Source of the DNA: Candidatus Hydrogenedentota bacterium
GTDB taxonomy: Bacteria; Hydrogenedentota; Hydrogenedentia; Hydrogenedentales; JAJRTN01
Assembly: GCA_024278275.1 (NCBI GenBank)
Contig: JAJRTN010000043.1
Coordinates: 37,221-101,220 of the forward strand
Direction of reading: 5' to 3'
DNA length: 64,000 nucleotides
Part shown: in pieces, positions 17,284 through 25,597 of the stretch
Layout of the letters: each line of letters starts with the position of its first letter
Position numbering within the stretch: position 1 is the first letter of the stretch
The notes under the pieces: generated by a model
Seen by the model: the letters and a program-made list of their open reading frames with translations, nothing else
Databases searched by the model: none
Told to the model about the DNA's origin: nothing
Position numbers and translations under genes: made by a program

Positions 17284-17883
17284 TCATGTTTCAAACGCTT
17301 CGATACCCTCGTCGATCAGCTTTAGAACGGCATCCAGGTCGGCGGCGAGCATGGAACTATCCATCGGCTCCGTGGCACCGGCGGGTTTGCGCAATTGGTC
17401 CGCCCGATAGATCAGTTTTTCGGCCGCTTCCTCGAAAGGCTGCAATCGCCGCTTTACATCTTCCGATGCCTTGGTCGCCACGCCGTTCCACAACGGTTTG
17501 GACGCCCCCGAGTAGGCCGCGGAATTATAGGTGTCAATGTTCCTGATTTCTTTTTCGATGGCCAACAGGGCCCGCGCGGACCACGCAATGAGAACCAGTA
17601 CGGCAAGGATGGCAAGCAAGAAGAAAATGCCCGAAAGCGCCACATTACTCCAAAGCAGCGGGGTACGAATCATGTGCCAGATTTCCCCGGTGGGCAGATG
17701 GGATCGGTACATGGCTTCGGACAGGGCCGATTTTACAACAAAATACACGGTGGTGGCCGTCACGGCGCCCACGACAAGGGCCAGGCCCGACATGGAGAGA
17801 ATGAATCGGGTCTGGTAGCTTTTGTTCACAAAGTACTGACGACGAAGAGGATGGGGTTTGCCGGAAACTGGCTTTTCAAACAT
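17284..17883 (-). CDS. Two-TM membrane protein with a HAMP-like cytoplasmic helix, no output domain
   Basis: Seen: 199 residues. A basic N-terminus (HPLRRQYFVNKSYQTRF) leads to TM1 (about 27-50), a periplasmic stretch of about 25 residues, TM2 (about 74-100), and then a charged helical region ending in a possible coiled coil (LQPFEEAAEKLIYRADQL). The TM2-to-helix junction resembles the start of a HAMP linker, but no kinase, methyl-accepting or cyclase domain follows. The same layout is seen in the protein at 18907-19554, which also sits beside a cytochrome. It is 20 bases upstream of the NHL lipoprotein. Inference: an inner-membrane anchor or truncated sensor for the electron-transfer complex. 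Confidence 0.7.
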   Translation of the reverse strand: MFEKPVSGKPHPLRRQYFVNKSYQTRFILSMSGLALVVGAVTATTVYFVVKSALSEAMYRSHLPTGEIWHMIRTPLLWSNVALSGIFFLLAILAVLVLIAWSARALLAIEKEIRNIDTYNSAAYSGASKPLWNGVATKASEDVKRRLQPFEEAAEKLIYRADQLRKPAGATEPMDSSMLAADLDAVLKLIDEGIEAFET

Positions 17884-18062
17884 TTTCTCATCTCCCTGGA
17901 TGACTCGAATGCCGCATCCTTACCATGTGCCGCTTGCAAAAGGCGATTCTCAGCGATACTTCCGTGTGCTGCGGCTTTATTTTCCGCAACATACGGGAAC
18001 CGGGACCGGATTCGTGGCGCCACGGATGACACGTAATGGGATCCTGGATTCTGCAAATACCT

Positions 18063-18914
18063 CTACATGTCGTGACACTCGAAACAGAGCGCGCTTCCTT
18101 CATTGCTCATGACCAGTCCATGCTTCTCATTGGAATAGGCCTCGTGACAACTGCAACAGCCCATTTTCCCGTTGAAAAGTTGGATCCGGGGATCTATCTG
18201 GGCAACGGGACGATAGCGTGACTTCCCTTTGCCCCGGGGCGGATAATCCACGCCGATGGGATGGCTGAGGCCTATCTGACTATGCTGCCAGGCCCCGCCG
18301 CCGCCGCCACCGACCCGGCTCATTTGCGTTTTGGCCACCGTGCCATCGTGGCATCCCAGGCACTGGAGAGACGTTTCATCGATAAAGGAACGACTCACCA
18401 CCCCCAGGCCGTTGCCACCCAGATGCGACCGGCTCATTACGCCGCTATGTTTTCCCCCCAGGGCACTTCGCAGGTTGTCGTGGCATTGTTCGCAAAGAGG
18501 GCGCGCGATTTTTTCCGTGCGAAGCATGTATCCCGTCACATCGGGATGATTTTCCCGGTGGGGATAATGGCAGGAGGTACAAATCAGACGGCCCGCCCAG
18601 TCCAGGGGAAAGGCTTCGGGTAGGGGCCGGTCGACCATGACCCCCGACGGATGGGAGAGACCGGGCTTCATATCGTGACAGCGCCGGCACAATCGATCCA
18701 CGTCGGATACGAACAGCAGTTTCTCGCCCTTCCCATGGGCCGACTCGGGATCATTCAGATGACAACTCTTGCAATCCCCCCCCCTTTCGTGTGGAGAAGC
18801 ACCCTGCCGGGAAAAGACCACCCCGCCAAGGGTCGTCAGGGCAAACAGGACCGCCAAGACCGCCACCAGCGGCCTCATGAACTTCTTTACGCCATGGGTG
18901 ATCCGTCTATCCAT
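18063..18914 (-). CDS. Exported seven-heme c-type cytochrome
   Basis: Seen: 283 residues. The N-terminal hydrophobic segment VAVLAVLFALTTLGGVV may be a signal peptide or membrane anchor. Seven CXXCH motifs: CKSCH, CRRCH, CTSCH, CEQCH, CLGCH, CCSCH and CFECH; the last ends only two residues from the C-terminus. A poly-Gly run (VGGGGGGA) separates the fifth and sixth motifs. Its start overlaps the end of the HAMP-like gene by eight bases, so the two are translationally coupled. Inference: a periplasmic or membrane-tethered electron carrier that works with that membrane protein. Confidence 0.9.
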   Translation of the reverse strand: MDRRITHGVKKFMRPLVAVLAVLFALTTLGGVVFSRQGASPHERGGDCKSCHLNDPESAHGKGEKLLFVSDVDRLCRRCHDMKPGLSHPSGVMVDRPLPEAFPLDWAGRLICTSCHYPHRENHPDVTGYMLRTEKIARPLCEQCHDNLRSALGGKHSGVMSRSHLGGNGLGVVSRSFIDETSLQCLGCHDGTVAKTQMSRVGGGGGGAWQHSQIGLSHPIGVDYPPRGKGKSRYRPVAQIDPRIQLFNGKMGCCSCHEAYSNEKHGLVMSNEGSALCFECHDM

Positions 18915-19554
18915 GGTCGTGCCGTCTCACTTCGGAACCCTGCTGGAACGGACAAGAAGGATGAAGCTTCTCCACGCACGAAAGAAGCAAGGTCGCCAAA
19001 CGCACCCTCTCCTCTTCCATAAGCGGCCTGGACCCGCCTTCCTTCGTCAACTCCCGCCTGAAATCGGCAATGGCCCGGCGTGCTTCACCGGCCTGCTCGA
19101 TACGGCCCCGTAACCGGGCGACCAGTTCCCGGTACACCAGGGGGAGATGCTGGTCCTGATCCCCCCGTCGAAAAGAAATTGTCTGCCGCAAATTGCCTCG
19201 CCCCAGGGAACGAACCGATTGCTCAAAGCGCACCAGGGGGCCCACGATTTTGTGGGATGCCAATAGCGCCAGAACACCCACCACGCACCCCACGAGGACC
19301 ACCTGCAACAGGCCGGACAGGACGGTTACACCGACCAGCATCATCTGCATTCGGTTGATGCTCGTCAGGGTTTCCACGTAGGAATCATTGACAAAGCTGG
19401 ACGCGATCGCCCAGAGCACCGCGAGGGGAAGCAACACCCCGCCCGCCATGAGCAGGCCGGCCTTCACCATGAGTGCGATCTCAAAACCGGGCATGATGGG
19501 TTTGGGAGGAGGGGACGACGCGGCGTCGGATTTTTCGGACATAATGGGTTCCAT
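18907..19554 (-). CDS. Two-TM HAMP-domain protein lacking an output domain
   Basis: Seen: 215 residues from the ATG at 19554 (GGAG nine bases upstream); an ATG four codons later is also possible. After a Pro-rich N-terminus, TM1 (ALMVKAGLLMAGGVLLPLAV) and TM2 (LLQVVLVGCVVGVLALLA) flank a short periplasmic loop. The region HKIVGPLVRFEQSVRSLGRG is a good HAMP start with its conserved Pro and Glu. A helical, charged C-terminus follows with no catalytic domain. It overlaps the downstream seven-heme cytochrome gene. Known: HAMP linkers pass periplasmic signals inward. Inference: redox-linked sensing or anchoring, with the partner unidentified. Confidence 0.75.
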   Translation of the reverse strand: MEPIMSEKSDAASSPPPKPIMPGFEIALMVKAGLLMAGGVLLPLAVLWAIASSFVNDSYVETLTSINRMQMMLVGVTVLSGLLQVVLVGCVVGVLALLASHKIVGPLVRFEQSVRSLGRGNLRQTISFRRGDQDQHLPLVYRELVARLRGRIEQAGEARRAIADFRRELTKEGGSRPLMEEERVRLATLLLSCVEKLHPSCPFQQGSEVRRHDHG

Positions 19555-19622
19555 TTGGCCAATCTCCACGGGTGCCGTTGCGAAAAGATGATTCTCGGCG
19601 AGTCCACCACATGTTCTTCGGC

Positions 19623-19651
19623 TATGTTGTGACGCTCCAAACCACAACATA
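19623..19651. promoter_or_regulatory. Perfect 9-bp inverted repeat upstream of the HAMP-cytochrome pair
   Basis: TATGTTGTG (19623-19631) and CACAACATA (19643-19651) are exact inverted copies separated by 11 bases. They lie about 70-100 bases upstream of the ATG at 19554, in the 209-base spacer after the beta-barrel gene. The spacing suits a dimeric regulator's operator, but no bound factor is known. Confidence 0.5.
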
Positions 19652-19763
19652 CGAAAGACCGGGGCCGAACGCGGTCACGGGGTGGCGCGTCATAAGATCC
19701 TTCATTTCGCAAAGGCCTCCTCTGTTTGCCGCCTTGATGCAGTTATCCAAACACGGCGCGAGT

Positions 19764-21731
19764 TCAGAACTCCCGCCGCAAACTTACCCTCACATAATCC
19801 TTGGTTTCCTTCTGACCAAGCTGTTCTATGTTGGAATAGCGCGCTCGAATGTCCAGGATCAGTAACTGGTAACGCATTACGTAACCCAGGGTCACGCCCA
19901 GCGCATCCAGGTTATTCGCGGTGTCGAAGTTCTCCCACCGCTGTTGGCGGTAATCCGCCTCCACTTCCAACATGCCGCGCCGCGTGATCTGCCCGGACAA
20001 CAAGACATGGGCATCAATGGCCTTTAGCTTGCGTCCCGTGTCTGAAAACTTCGAGTCCCGGTGCGAGGCCGATAGCCGCACATGCCATCCGCGCAGGGGG
20101 TCAAAGGAAACGGCCCCCCATTCGGATAGTGTTGTGACGGGAGAAAAGGTGGATTCCACATCTTCATAATCCGCCCCGACTTCAAACCATCGCCACTGAA
20201 ACCGCCCGCCAAAGGCCCTGCGCTCCCGTGATTCCAGGCGGCTTGTCAACTCGCCCTCGACTTGTTCCTGCTTGTTCTGATCATAAGCCCCGTAAACCGA
20301 AAACCACTGCCGGAACTGGTAGCGCAAATCCACGGAACCACCCCGGGTCTGCACCACCCCCTTGCCCGGAAGGGCATACCGGTAATCCACCAGGATGGTG
20401 GAGTCCAGGGGGATGTCCCCCCCCGCCAATACGATGAGTTCCGTGAAGCCGTTACGGGTTGAAATTAGATAGTCCTGCCGTAGCCGGTAAACACGCAGAT
20501 TGTTTTCCGCCGTAACCCATATGGAGCCCACGCGAATATCCGGCTGGCCCAGTTGAATGGGGATGCCAAAACTCACCTGATGCGACTCATCACGCACCCA
20601 TCCTTCGTCCACGGTGGGGGTTCGCTCCAGGATCTCATTGGAGCCGCGTACATGGGCTGAAAACCGGCCCCATCGCCCCAGGCGCTTGGTATAGGATACC
20701 GAAGCGATTTGACCAATGGTGCTCACCGCGCCCGTCGTGGCGTCCTGGAAACGGCCATAAACCTCGGCCTCGGTCTGAAGGCTGTCATAAAGGGAATAAG
20801 AAACCGAGGCACTCCCGTCCCATAAGTCGATACGGTCTCCTTCCACCTCGTTCAGCGAATAACCAATGTTGTAACGGCTTCTCAGGTTGTCCGTGTGCCG
20901 CCAATCAAGGCTTTCCCGGAAGGTATAGTTGTCCGAATTGGTGGTGCCCGATTGCTGTTGAAGCCGTGCGTGGCCAAAAAAACGCAGATTCTCGTCCGCG
21001 CCCAGGGTGGTCAGGTTGCTCAAGGCAAATTGATGGGTCGAGATCATTTTATTAATGGATTCTTGCGTCGCCTTCGTCCAGTGATACTCGATGTCGCCCC
21101 GGGAGCGTTGCGTGATTTCGTACTCTCCCCGAATCAACAGGTCATCCTGGGTCTCATTGATGTCACGGCCCGCGTCGGATCCGACCACGGTGTTCTGGGA
21201 GTACGTCATGTCAACGGGGACCGGCCCTTTCTTAATGGCCAGGCTCGCCCCCAGCGTGGTGCTGGTGATGGTGTAACTGCTGGCGAAAGGCTGACTGACA
21301 TCCAGTTCCTCGCGGTTGCCCTGCAACGTGAGGGTGTAGGGATGCTCCTCGAGGAAAATCAACCTGAAATCGCCTCCCAACAACAACCGGTTATTCTGAC
21401 TCGTCTGAACGGCACTGCCCTCGTTGGTCTCTTGAAGCAACTCGGTCTGGCTTCCCAATTGGAAGCGGAGCAACCGGGGGTGGTAAATATAGCCATCAAA
21501 ATCCAGCCGTAGGCTTTCACGGTACTCCAGTTCGCTCGAATCCCATGATATGCCGGTTCCCGAACGCTCACGCGACTGGTTGTCGTCGGTCACCCGGTAC
21601 TCCAGGTAACCGTCCAGGCCCGTGAGCTTCAGCATGCGTATCTCGTCTTCTTGCGCGGCCGCGGTATGAAAGCCAACACCCGCCAAAGTCAAGACCACGA
21701 TCCATGCTCCTCTGATGTAAGTTCGGATCAT
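19764..21731 (-). CDS. Outer-membrane beta-barrel protein of the electron-transfer cluster
   Basis: Seen: 655 residues. The start at 21731 gives a signal peptide (AWIVVLTLAGVGFHTAAAQ). The rest is almost entirely alternating polar/hydrophobic strands with aromatic girdles (YHPRLLRFQLGSQTELLQ, FSAHVRGSNEILERT) and charged turns, and it ends in RVSLRREF, a C-terminal Phe typical of barrels assembled by BamA. Known: porin-cytochrome conduits pair a large barrel with one or more multiheme cytochromes embedded in it. It follows the lipoprotein cytochrome by 52 bases on the same strand. Inference: the outer-membrane sheath of a conduit. An unrelated transporter barrel cannot be excluded from sequence alone. 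Confidence 0.85.
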   Translation of the reverse strand: MIRTYIRGAWIVVLTLAGVGFHTAAAQEDEIRMLKLTGLDGYLEYRVTDDNQSRERSGTGISWDSSELEYRESLRLDFDGYIYHPRLLRFQLGSQTELLQETNEGSAVQTSQNNRLLLGGDFRLIFLEEHPYTLTLQGNREELDVSQPFASSYTITSTTLGASLAIKKGPVPVDMTYSQNTVVGSDAGRDINETQDDLLIRGEYEITQRSRGDIEYHWTKATQESINKMISTHQFALSNLTTLGADENLRFFGHARLQQQSGTTNSDNYTFRESLDWRHTDNLRSRYNIGYSLNEVEGDRIDLWDGSASVSYSLYDSLQTEAEVYGRFQDATTGAVSTIGQIASVSYTKRLGRWGRFSAHVRGSNEILERTPTVDEGWVRDESHQVSFGIPIQLGQPDIRVGSIWVTAENNLRVYRLRQDYLISTRNGFTELIVLAGGDIPLDSTILVDYRYALPGKGVVQTRGGSVDLRYQFRQWFSVYGAYDQNKQEQVEGELTSRLESRERRAFGGRFQWRWFEVGADYEDVESTFSPVTTLSEWGAVSFDPLRGWHVRLSASHRDSKFSDTGRKLKAIDAHVLLSGQITRRGMLEVEADYRQQRWENFDTANNLDALGVTLGYVMRYQLLILDIRARYSNIEQLGQKETKDYVRVSLRREF

Positions 21732-21783
21732 TCGCCCTGGTCCACCCACCGGCACGCTCCGTGAACGAAGCCGCTGTCGGCAC

Positions 21784-22359
21784 TCACCTCAACAACCCAT
21801 CTTTGTCGGAAGAATGAGGCGAATGACACGCCAGACATTCATCTCCCTGCTCCGCACGGTGCTTGTCCAGCCCAGGGTAGGTCTCCAAGGTATGGCACTG
21901 ACCGCAAATGGCCGATCCCGAATCCAGCAATAAATGCTCATATCGCGATTTATGCGGATCATGACATCCATAACATTGCCCCGAAACCGCCGGTCCATGC
22001 TTCACCGAACCCTCGAATTCCTCCCCGGAATGACAAAGCCCACACAGTTTGGTCTTGACGGTCCGCAACCGGTTGGAGAAACCTCCTTCGTGACACAGGT
22101 CGCACCGTCGCTCGGCGTAAGGCTGATGCACATAGAAGGTCGGCTCCTCGGGCCGAGTCTCTACGACCGAATTGGTTGTCTCTACCACCACCTCCTGTCC
22201 CGGTTCGGGGACACCGTCGAAAAAGAAACTGAGTGTTTTGTAACGTGATTCAGGTGTTGCACAGCCGGTACACTGCGATACCATGAGGGCCGACAGCACC
22301 CAGGGCGCCACGGCCTTCCAGGGCAGATCCCGGAAATGTGGTATTCTTTGCCCATCCAC
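21784..22359 (-). CDS. Five-heme c-type cytochrome lipoprotein
   Basis: Seen: 191 residues from a GTG at 22359, six bases after the NHL stop. The hydrophobic segment WVLSALMVSQCTGC ends in a lipobox-like Cys. Five CXXCH motifs (CDLCH, CGLCH, CYGCH, CGQCH, CLACH) fill the C-terminal two thirds, with CHDPH and CHSPH types. The frame is open to an ATG at 22425, but that would overlap the NHL gene by 61 bases. Known: outer-membrane conduits often use a lipidated periplasm-facing cytochrome. Encoded directly before the barrel, so the likeliest in-barrel heme subunit. The start codon is uncertain. Confidence 0.87.
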   Translation of the reverse strand: MDGQRIPHFRDLPWKAVAPWVLSALMVSQCTGCATPESRYKTLSFFFDGVPEPGQEVVVETTNSVVETRPEEPTFYVHQPYAERRCDLCHEGGFSNRLRTVKTKLCGLCHSGEEFEGSVKHGPAVSGQCYGCHDPHKSRYEHLLLDSGSAICGQCHTLETYPGLDKHRAEQGDECLACHSPHSSDKDGLLR

Positions 22360-22364
22360 ACGTA

Positions 22365-23564
22365 TTACTCGTCCGTTTTCAGAAAGCCATACACATTGAT
22401 CTTGTTCAGGCCGAACTGACTGCAAACCAGCACCAGGTATTCGATTTCATGACCCGGGGCAACAAGATCCTTGAAGTAATCCACATTGTCGTAATCAATA
22501 ACAACCGAAGCCGGCAGGTTAAGACCGCCCGTATGGTTGCCGGGCGTTCCGAAAAACAGCAGCAGTTTGCCTTCATCGTCAAAGATCTGGACATTCTCAA
22601 AGGCGGCATCAGCCACATAAAGCCGACCTTCCCGGTCCACGGCGATTCCCTTGGGACGCACGAAGTTTCCCATCTCCCGGCCCAAGGCGCCAATCTGCAT
22701 CACGAAATTATCGCGCCGGTCAAAGCGCATGACGCGTGTGTTGCCCGTGTCCGACACAAACACGTTGCCGTCCAAATCAATGGCGATGTTGGTGGGAAAA
22801 AAAAGCTGCCCCTCTCCACTGCCCTTGCTTCCAAAGCGGCGGATTTCATCACCCGTTTCCTTGTCGAGGATAACCACCTGAGCATTGTCAATATCGCATA
22901 CATAAAGCTGGTCTTCAAGTAACTCCACATCGGTGGGCCCCATTTTTTCCGGGTCCCCCAGGGAACGAAGGTACTTGCCGTCCGAATCATAGACCATGAT
23001 GCGCTTGTGGCCCGTGTCGGCCACGTAGCAGGTGCCGTCGGTATCCACGGCGATATTAATGGGTTTGCTCAGTGCCCCGGAATATCCCCGGCCAAAGGAG
23101 TCAAAACGCTTATTCTTCAAATCAAATATGGCCACGTAATTCGATGTCGTATCACACGCGTAGATTTTTCCGTCATGGATGGCGACGCCATAGGGCTTGC
23201 CCACAGATTCATCGTTCTCTTCCTCCCCCACGACGAACTTGCGAAAGCCGCCCTTCTTGACCTGGATATCGCTTTTCTTGCTGAAGGTCCGCAGAAACTG
23301 CAAACGCGGCTGGGCCGGCGGGGAAGGGTATAAAACGAGGGGACGCTCCTCGTCTTTCTTTTTCTTCTTGCTTTTGGCGAAGGCGGTGGAAAACTCGGGA
23401 GATAAGAGCGTCATACAGAGCAGTATAATACCGATGGCACGAATCAGGGAAACACGTCGGTGTCCCCCCGTGGTATCCGCCCGCCGGTGCGGCGAAGGAC
23501 GGACTTCCGCCTGATGGACCTGGTCTCTTTGGGCTGATGTTTGTTTTGTCATGCTGTGTCCCAT
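22365..23564 (-). CDS. Exported NHL-repeat (6-bladed propeller) protein
   Basis: Seen: 399 residues from the ATG at 23564 (ATG at 23552 also possible). A basic leader precedes one hydrophobic segment (AIGIILLCMTLLSPEFSTAFA), followed by a Lys-rich stretch KSKKKKKDEERP. Six NHL-like blades follow, for example KPINIAVDTDGTCYVADTGH and FPTNIAIDLDGNVFVSDTGN. Its fold and several blade sequences match the lipoprotein at 16205-17263, so the cluster encodes two paralogues. Known: NHL propellers mediate protein-protein contacts and recur in gene clusters for multiheme cytochromes. Inference: periplasmic or surface scaffold. Confidence 0.87.
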   Translation of the reverse strand: MGHSMTKQTSAQRDQVHQAEVRPSPHRRADTTGGHRRVSLIRAIGIILLCMTLLSPEFSTAFAKSKKKKKDEERPLVLYPSPPAQPRLQFLRTFSKKSDIQVKKGGFRKFVVGEEENDESVGKPYGVAIHDGKIYACDTTSNYVAIFDLKNKRFDSFGRGYSGALSKPINIAVDTDGTCYVADTGHKRIMVYDSDGKYLRSLGDPEKMGPTDVELLEDQLYVCDIDNAQVVILDKETGDEIRRFGSKGSGEGQLFFPTNIAIDLDGNVFVSDTGNTRVMRFDRRDNFVMQIGALGREMGNFVRPKGIAVDREGRLYVADAAFENVQIFDDEGKLLLFFGTPGNHTGGLNLPASVVIDYDNVDYFKDLVAPGHEIEYLVLVCSQFGLNKINVYGFLKTDE

Positions 23565-23730
23565 GGTTTCCGGTATGAACCGCTTCGTTACACGATGTTC
23601 AAGCACCTCGGGAACATTATAATAAGAAAGACGGCAGACGCGCATCACTGCTGCTCGCGCGTCTGCCGCCCTATACCTGGTCATTTGATTTTAGGTTACT
23701 GTCCGCCTCGGTATGGGGTCGCCGCAGGCA

Positions 23731-24372
23731 CTACTTGTTGTGGCAGGTCAGGCAAAGCGCGCTGGAGGCATTGGACTTGACCAAGAGCTTGCTATTACCG
23801 GCACTGTCATGCACATCGTGACAGGAAGCGCATTCCATGTTGCCATTGAAGAGCATGTCCTCGTCAATCGTTCCGCCCAAGCCGGAGTTCTGGGAGGAAG
23901 GATCATTCAGACCACCGTCCGAGGTCGCGAGCGCGGTATCATAGGCGAACGAAATGGGGTGGTCGTTCGAGAGGTCCGTTCCGATCAAATCAGAACCGTT
24001 GATGAAGTTCGTGCCCGTGGCCCCACCGAAGCTGTCAATGGCCACCGTGCCGTCGTGGCAGGAAAGACAAAGCTTGGACGTGCCGGTCGGCTGGCCCACT
24101 GTGGCCGTCAACGTGCTACTGGAGTAGGGCGTAAACGTGGCCGTGGTCACTTCATGGTTCCAGAGCGGCGCACCCGTGACGGAGGTGTCGGCGGCGTGAG
24201 GCGTGTGACAGACGACACAAATCTCGCCACCGGACCAGCCACTGCCCGAGAAGTCATGGTCACTGCCCGAGATCCCGGCGTAGGCCACTTGCCCGCCAAA
24301 GGCGAAGGCAACCACGCCGATGACCGCCACGGCCAGGCCAAAGTACATTCCACGCTGTTTTTTCGTACTCAT
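23731..24372 (-). CDS. Four-heme periplasmic c-type cytochrome
   Basis: Seen: 213 residues. The start at 24372 follows AAGGAGAACGAA and opens a clear signal peptide (FGLAVAVIGVVAFAFGGQVAYA). Four CXXCH motifs: CVVCH, CLSCH, CASCH, CLTCH. The segment PLWNHEVTTATFTPYSSSTL parallels PLWNRSLPELRYTPYSSSTL in the 12-motif cytochrome at 14508-16208, so the two share a module. About 108 bases upstream is a 23-base motif shared with the 15-motif cytochrome gene, suggesting its own regulated promoter within the cluster. Role: small soluble electron carrier (inference). Confidence 0.92.
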   Translation of the reverse strand: MSTKKQRGMYFGLAVAVIGVVAFAFGGQVAYAGISGSDHDFSGSGWSGGEICVVCHTPHAADTSVTGAPLWNHEVTTATFTPYSSSTLTATVGQPTGTSKLCLSCHDGTVAIDSFGGATGTNFINGSDLIGTDLSNDHPISFAYDTALATSDGGLNDPSSQNSGLGGTIDEDMLFNGNMECASCHDVHDSAGNSKLLVKSNASSALCLTCHNK

Positions 24373-24479
24373 TTCGTTCTCCTTTTGCATTGTTGCATGT
24401 TTAACCCGCACCATTTTCCGTTCTCGGAGCTTCCTCCACTCCTTTACATTAGAAGTTTATCATTGAATCCGGACACTAT

Positions 24480-24502
24480 ACATCAGATTAAAACACGGAA
24501 AT
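24480..24502 (-). promoter_or_regulatory. Shared cytochrome-upstream motif, copy 2
   Basis: Read on the minus strand it is ATTTCCGTGTTTTA, two variable bases, C, one variable base, GATGT. The same pattern occurs at 27027-27049. Its near edge is 108 bases from the ATG at 24372; in the other copy the distance is 113. It could be an activator site or part of a non-sigma70 promoter. Confidence 0.6.
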
Positions 24503-24513
24503 CTCTCTAATTA

Positions 24514-24534
24514 TCTACGGGTAAAACCCGTAGA
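24514..24534. other. Perfect 8-bp hairpin between two cluster genes
   Basis: TCTACGGG (24514-24521) pairs with CCCGTAGA (24527-24534) around a five-base loop. It lies 43 bases after the stop of the thioredoxin/TPR gene and just above the shared motif. No T tract follows on the minus strand, so it may slow or partly end transcription, stabilise mRNA, or bind a protein. Confidence 0.55.
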
Positions 24535-24576
24535 CGCTTTCCTTCAATTTTCCATAACCCACTGTCGTACAATGAA

Positions 24577-25554
24577 TTACCTGTTTGACAGGACCGCCTC
24601 CAGTCCTTCCTTGTAATAACGACCAGCCTCTTTGGGATTCCCTTCCTTCTCCGCCTGAAGCCCCAGCGCGTAATACAGCAAAGGATCGTGCTCGCCTTGG
24701 GCAAGAGCTTCCTCAATCAGTGGTTGTCCTTCCTTGGCCCGACCTAAACGCAACAGGGCCAGCCCTTTACCCCCCTGCCATCGGGAATTGGCGGAGGCTT
24801 TCGCTTCCGCGGCGGTAAAGATGGTCAGGGCTTCTTTATTCTTCCCCTCGCGCAGCAGCAACCAGGCCAAGGCAATGCCGCTGTCCGTGTCTTCCGGGTT
24901 GGCCTCCCAGGCCTTGGACAGCAAGGCGCGGGCGCCTTCCAGGTCGCCCCGCTCAATCAGCCGCCGGGCCAAGCCGTAACGGGACGCCCCCCGGTCGTTT
25001 TTCTTCACGGGCTGTGCCGGCGCCAAGCGGGCCTCGTGTTCCGAGGCGGAAATCTTTCCGGCCAGCAAATCCAGATGGGCACGGGCCAGTTTTTGGAAAT
25101 CGCGACGGTACCCGGCGTAATAGAATTGCAGTCGCCCCGCCCCATCCACGAAACCCACGGCCGGAGCCACAATCACGCCGAAGGCCCCGTAGGCGGAACG
25201 GTCGGGGTCCAGGTACACGGGAAAGCGCAAGTCCATGGATTTCGCCGCCTCGGCCACGTCCCCCGGTTCCACCTCGCCCGAGCAGATGGCAATGAATTTC
25301 GCCTCTTTTTCCGAGTAATCTGCGGATAGTTCGGATAATTCGGTCAAGAGACGCTTTGAATAGGGCTGCCCGAGCCGCCAGAACACGATCACGGCGGGCG
25401 TTCCATGCAACAGATCCGCCCCTTTCAGAGGGGCGCCCTCCAAGGATTGCACTTGCACCGGGGGGATGGCTTCGCCCGTGGTGACCGCCTCAAAAGCGGT
25501 GGCCGAGGAAAGCAGCAGGGAAAGAAGCAAAACCGTACCGGACACGACACCCAT
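24577..25554 (-). CDS. Exported thioredoxin-fold protein without CXXC, fused to TPR repeats
   Basis: Seen: about 325 residues. Signal segment VVSGTVLLLSLLLSSATAF, then an AhpC/TlpA-like thioredoxin fold at about 25-170. The canonical WCXXC site is replaced by FWRLGQPYSKRLLTEL and no cysteine pair is present, while the cis-Pro region (VIVAPAVGFVDGAGRL) is kept. From about residue 185 to the end are three to four TPR-like helical pairs (YGLARRLIERGDLEGARALL; YYALGLQAEKEGNPKEAGRYY). AGGGAGG abuts the ATG at 25554, so a GTG at 25545 with nine-base spacing may be the real start. Inference: a non-redox binding module that helps assemble or hold the cytochromes. It lies 43 bases after the 15-motif cytochrome gene. 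Confidence 0.8.
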   Translation of the reverse strand: MGVVSGTVLLLSLLLSSATAFEAVTTGEAIPPVQVQSLEGAPLKGADLLHGTPAVIVFWRLGQPYSKRLLTELSELSADYSEKEAKFIAICSGEVEPGDVAEAAKSMDLRFPVYLDPDRSAYGAFGVIVAPAVGFVDGAGRLQFYYAGYRRDFQKLARAHLDLLAGKISASEHEARLAPAQPVKKNDRGASRYGLARRLIERGDLEGARALLSKAWEANPEDTDSGIALAWLLLREGKNKEALTIFTAAEAKASANSRWQGGKGLALLRLGRAKEGQPLIEEALAQGEHDPLLYYALGLQAEKEGNPKEAGRYYKEGLEAVLSNR

Positions 25555-25597
25555 CCTCCCTCTCAGGTTATCCCGTGGCCACGCGATCCGCACGGGC

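Noticed and set aside
24514..24534. Terminator after the thioredoxin/TPR gene
   Set aside because: The stem is perfect, but no T tract follows on the transcribed strand, so I list it only as a hairpin.
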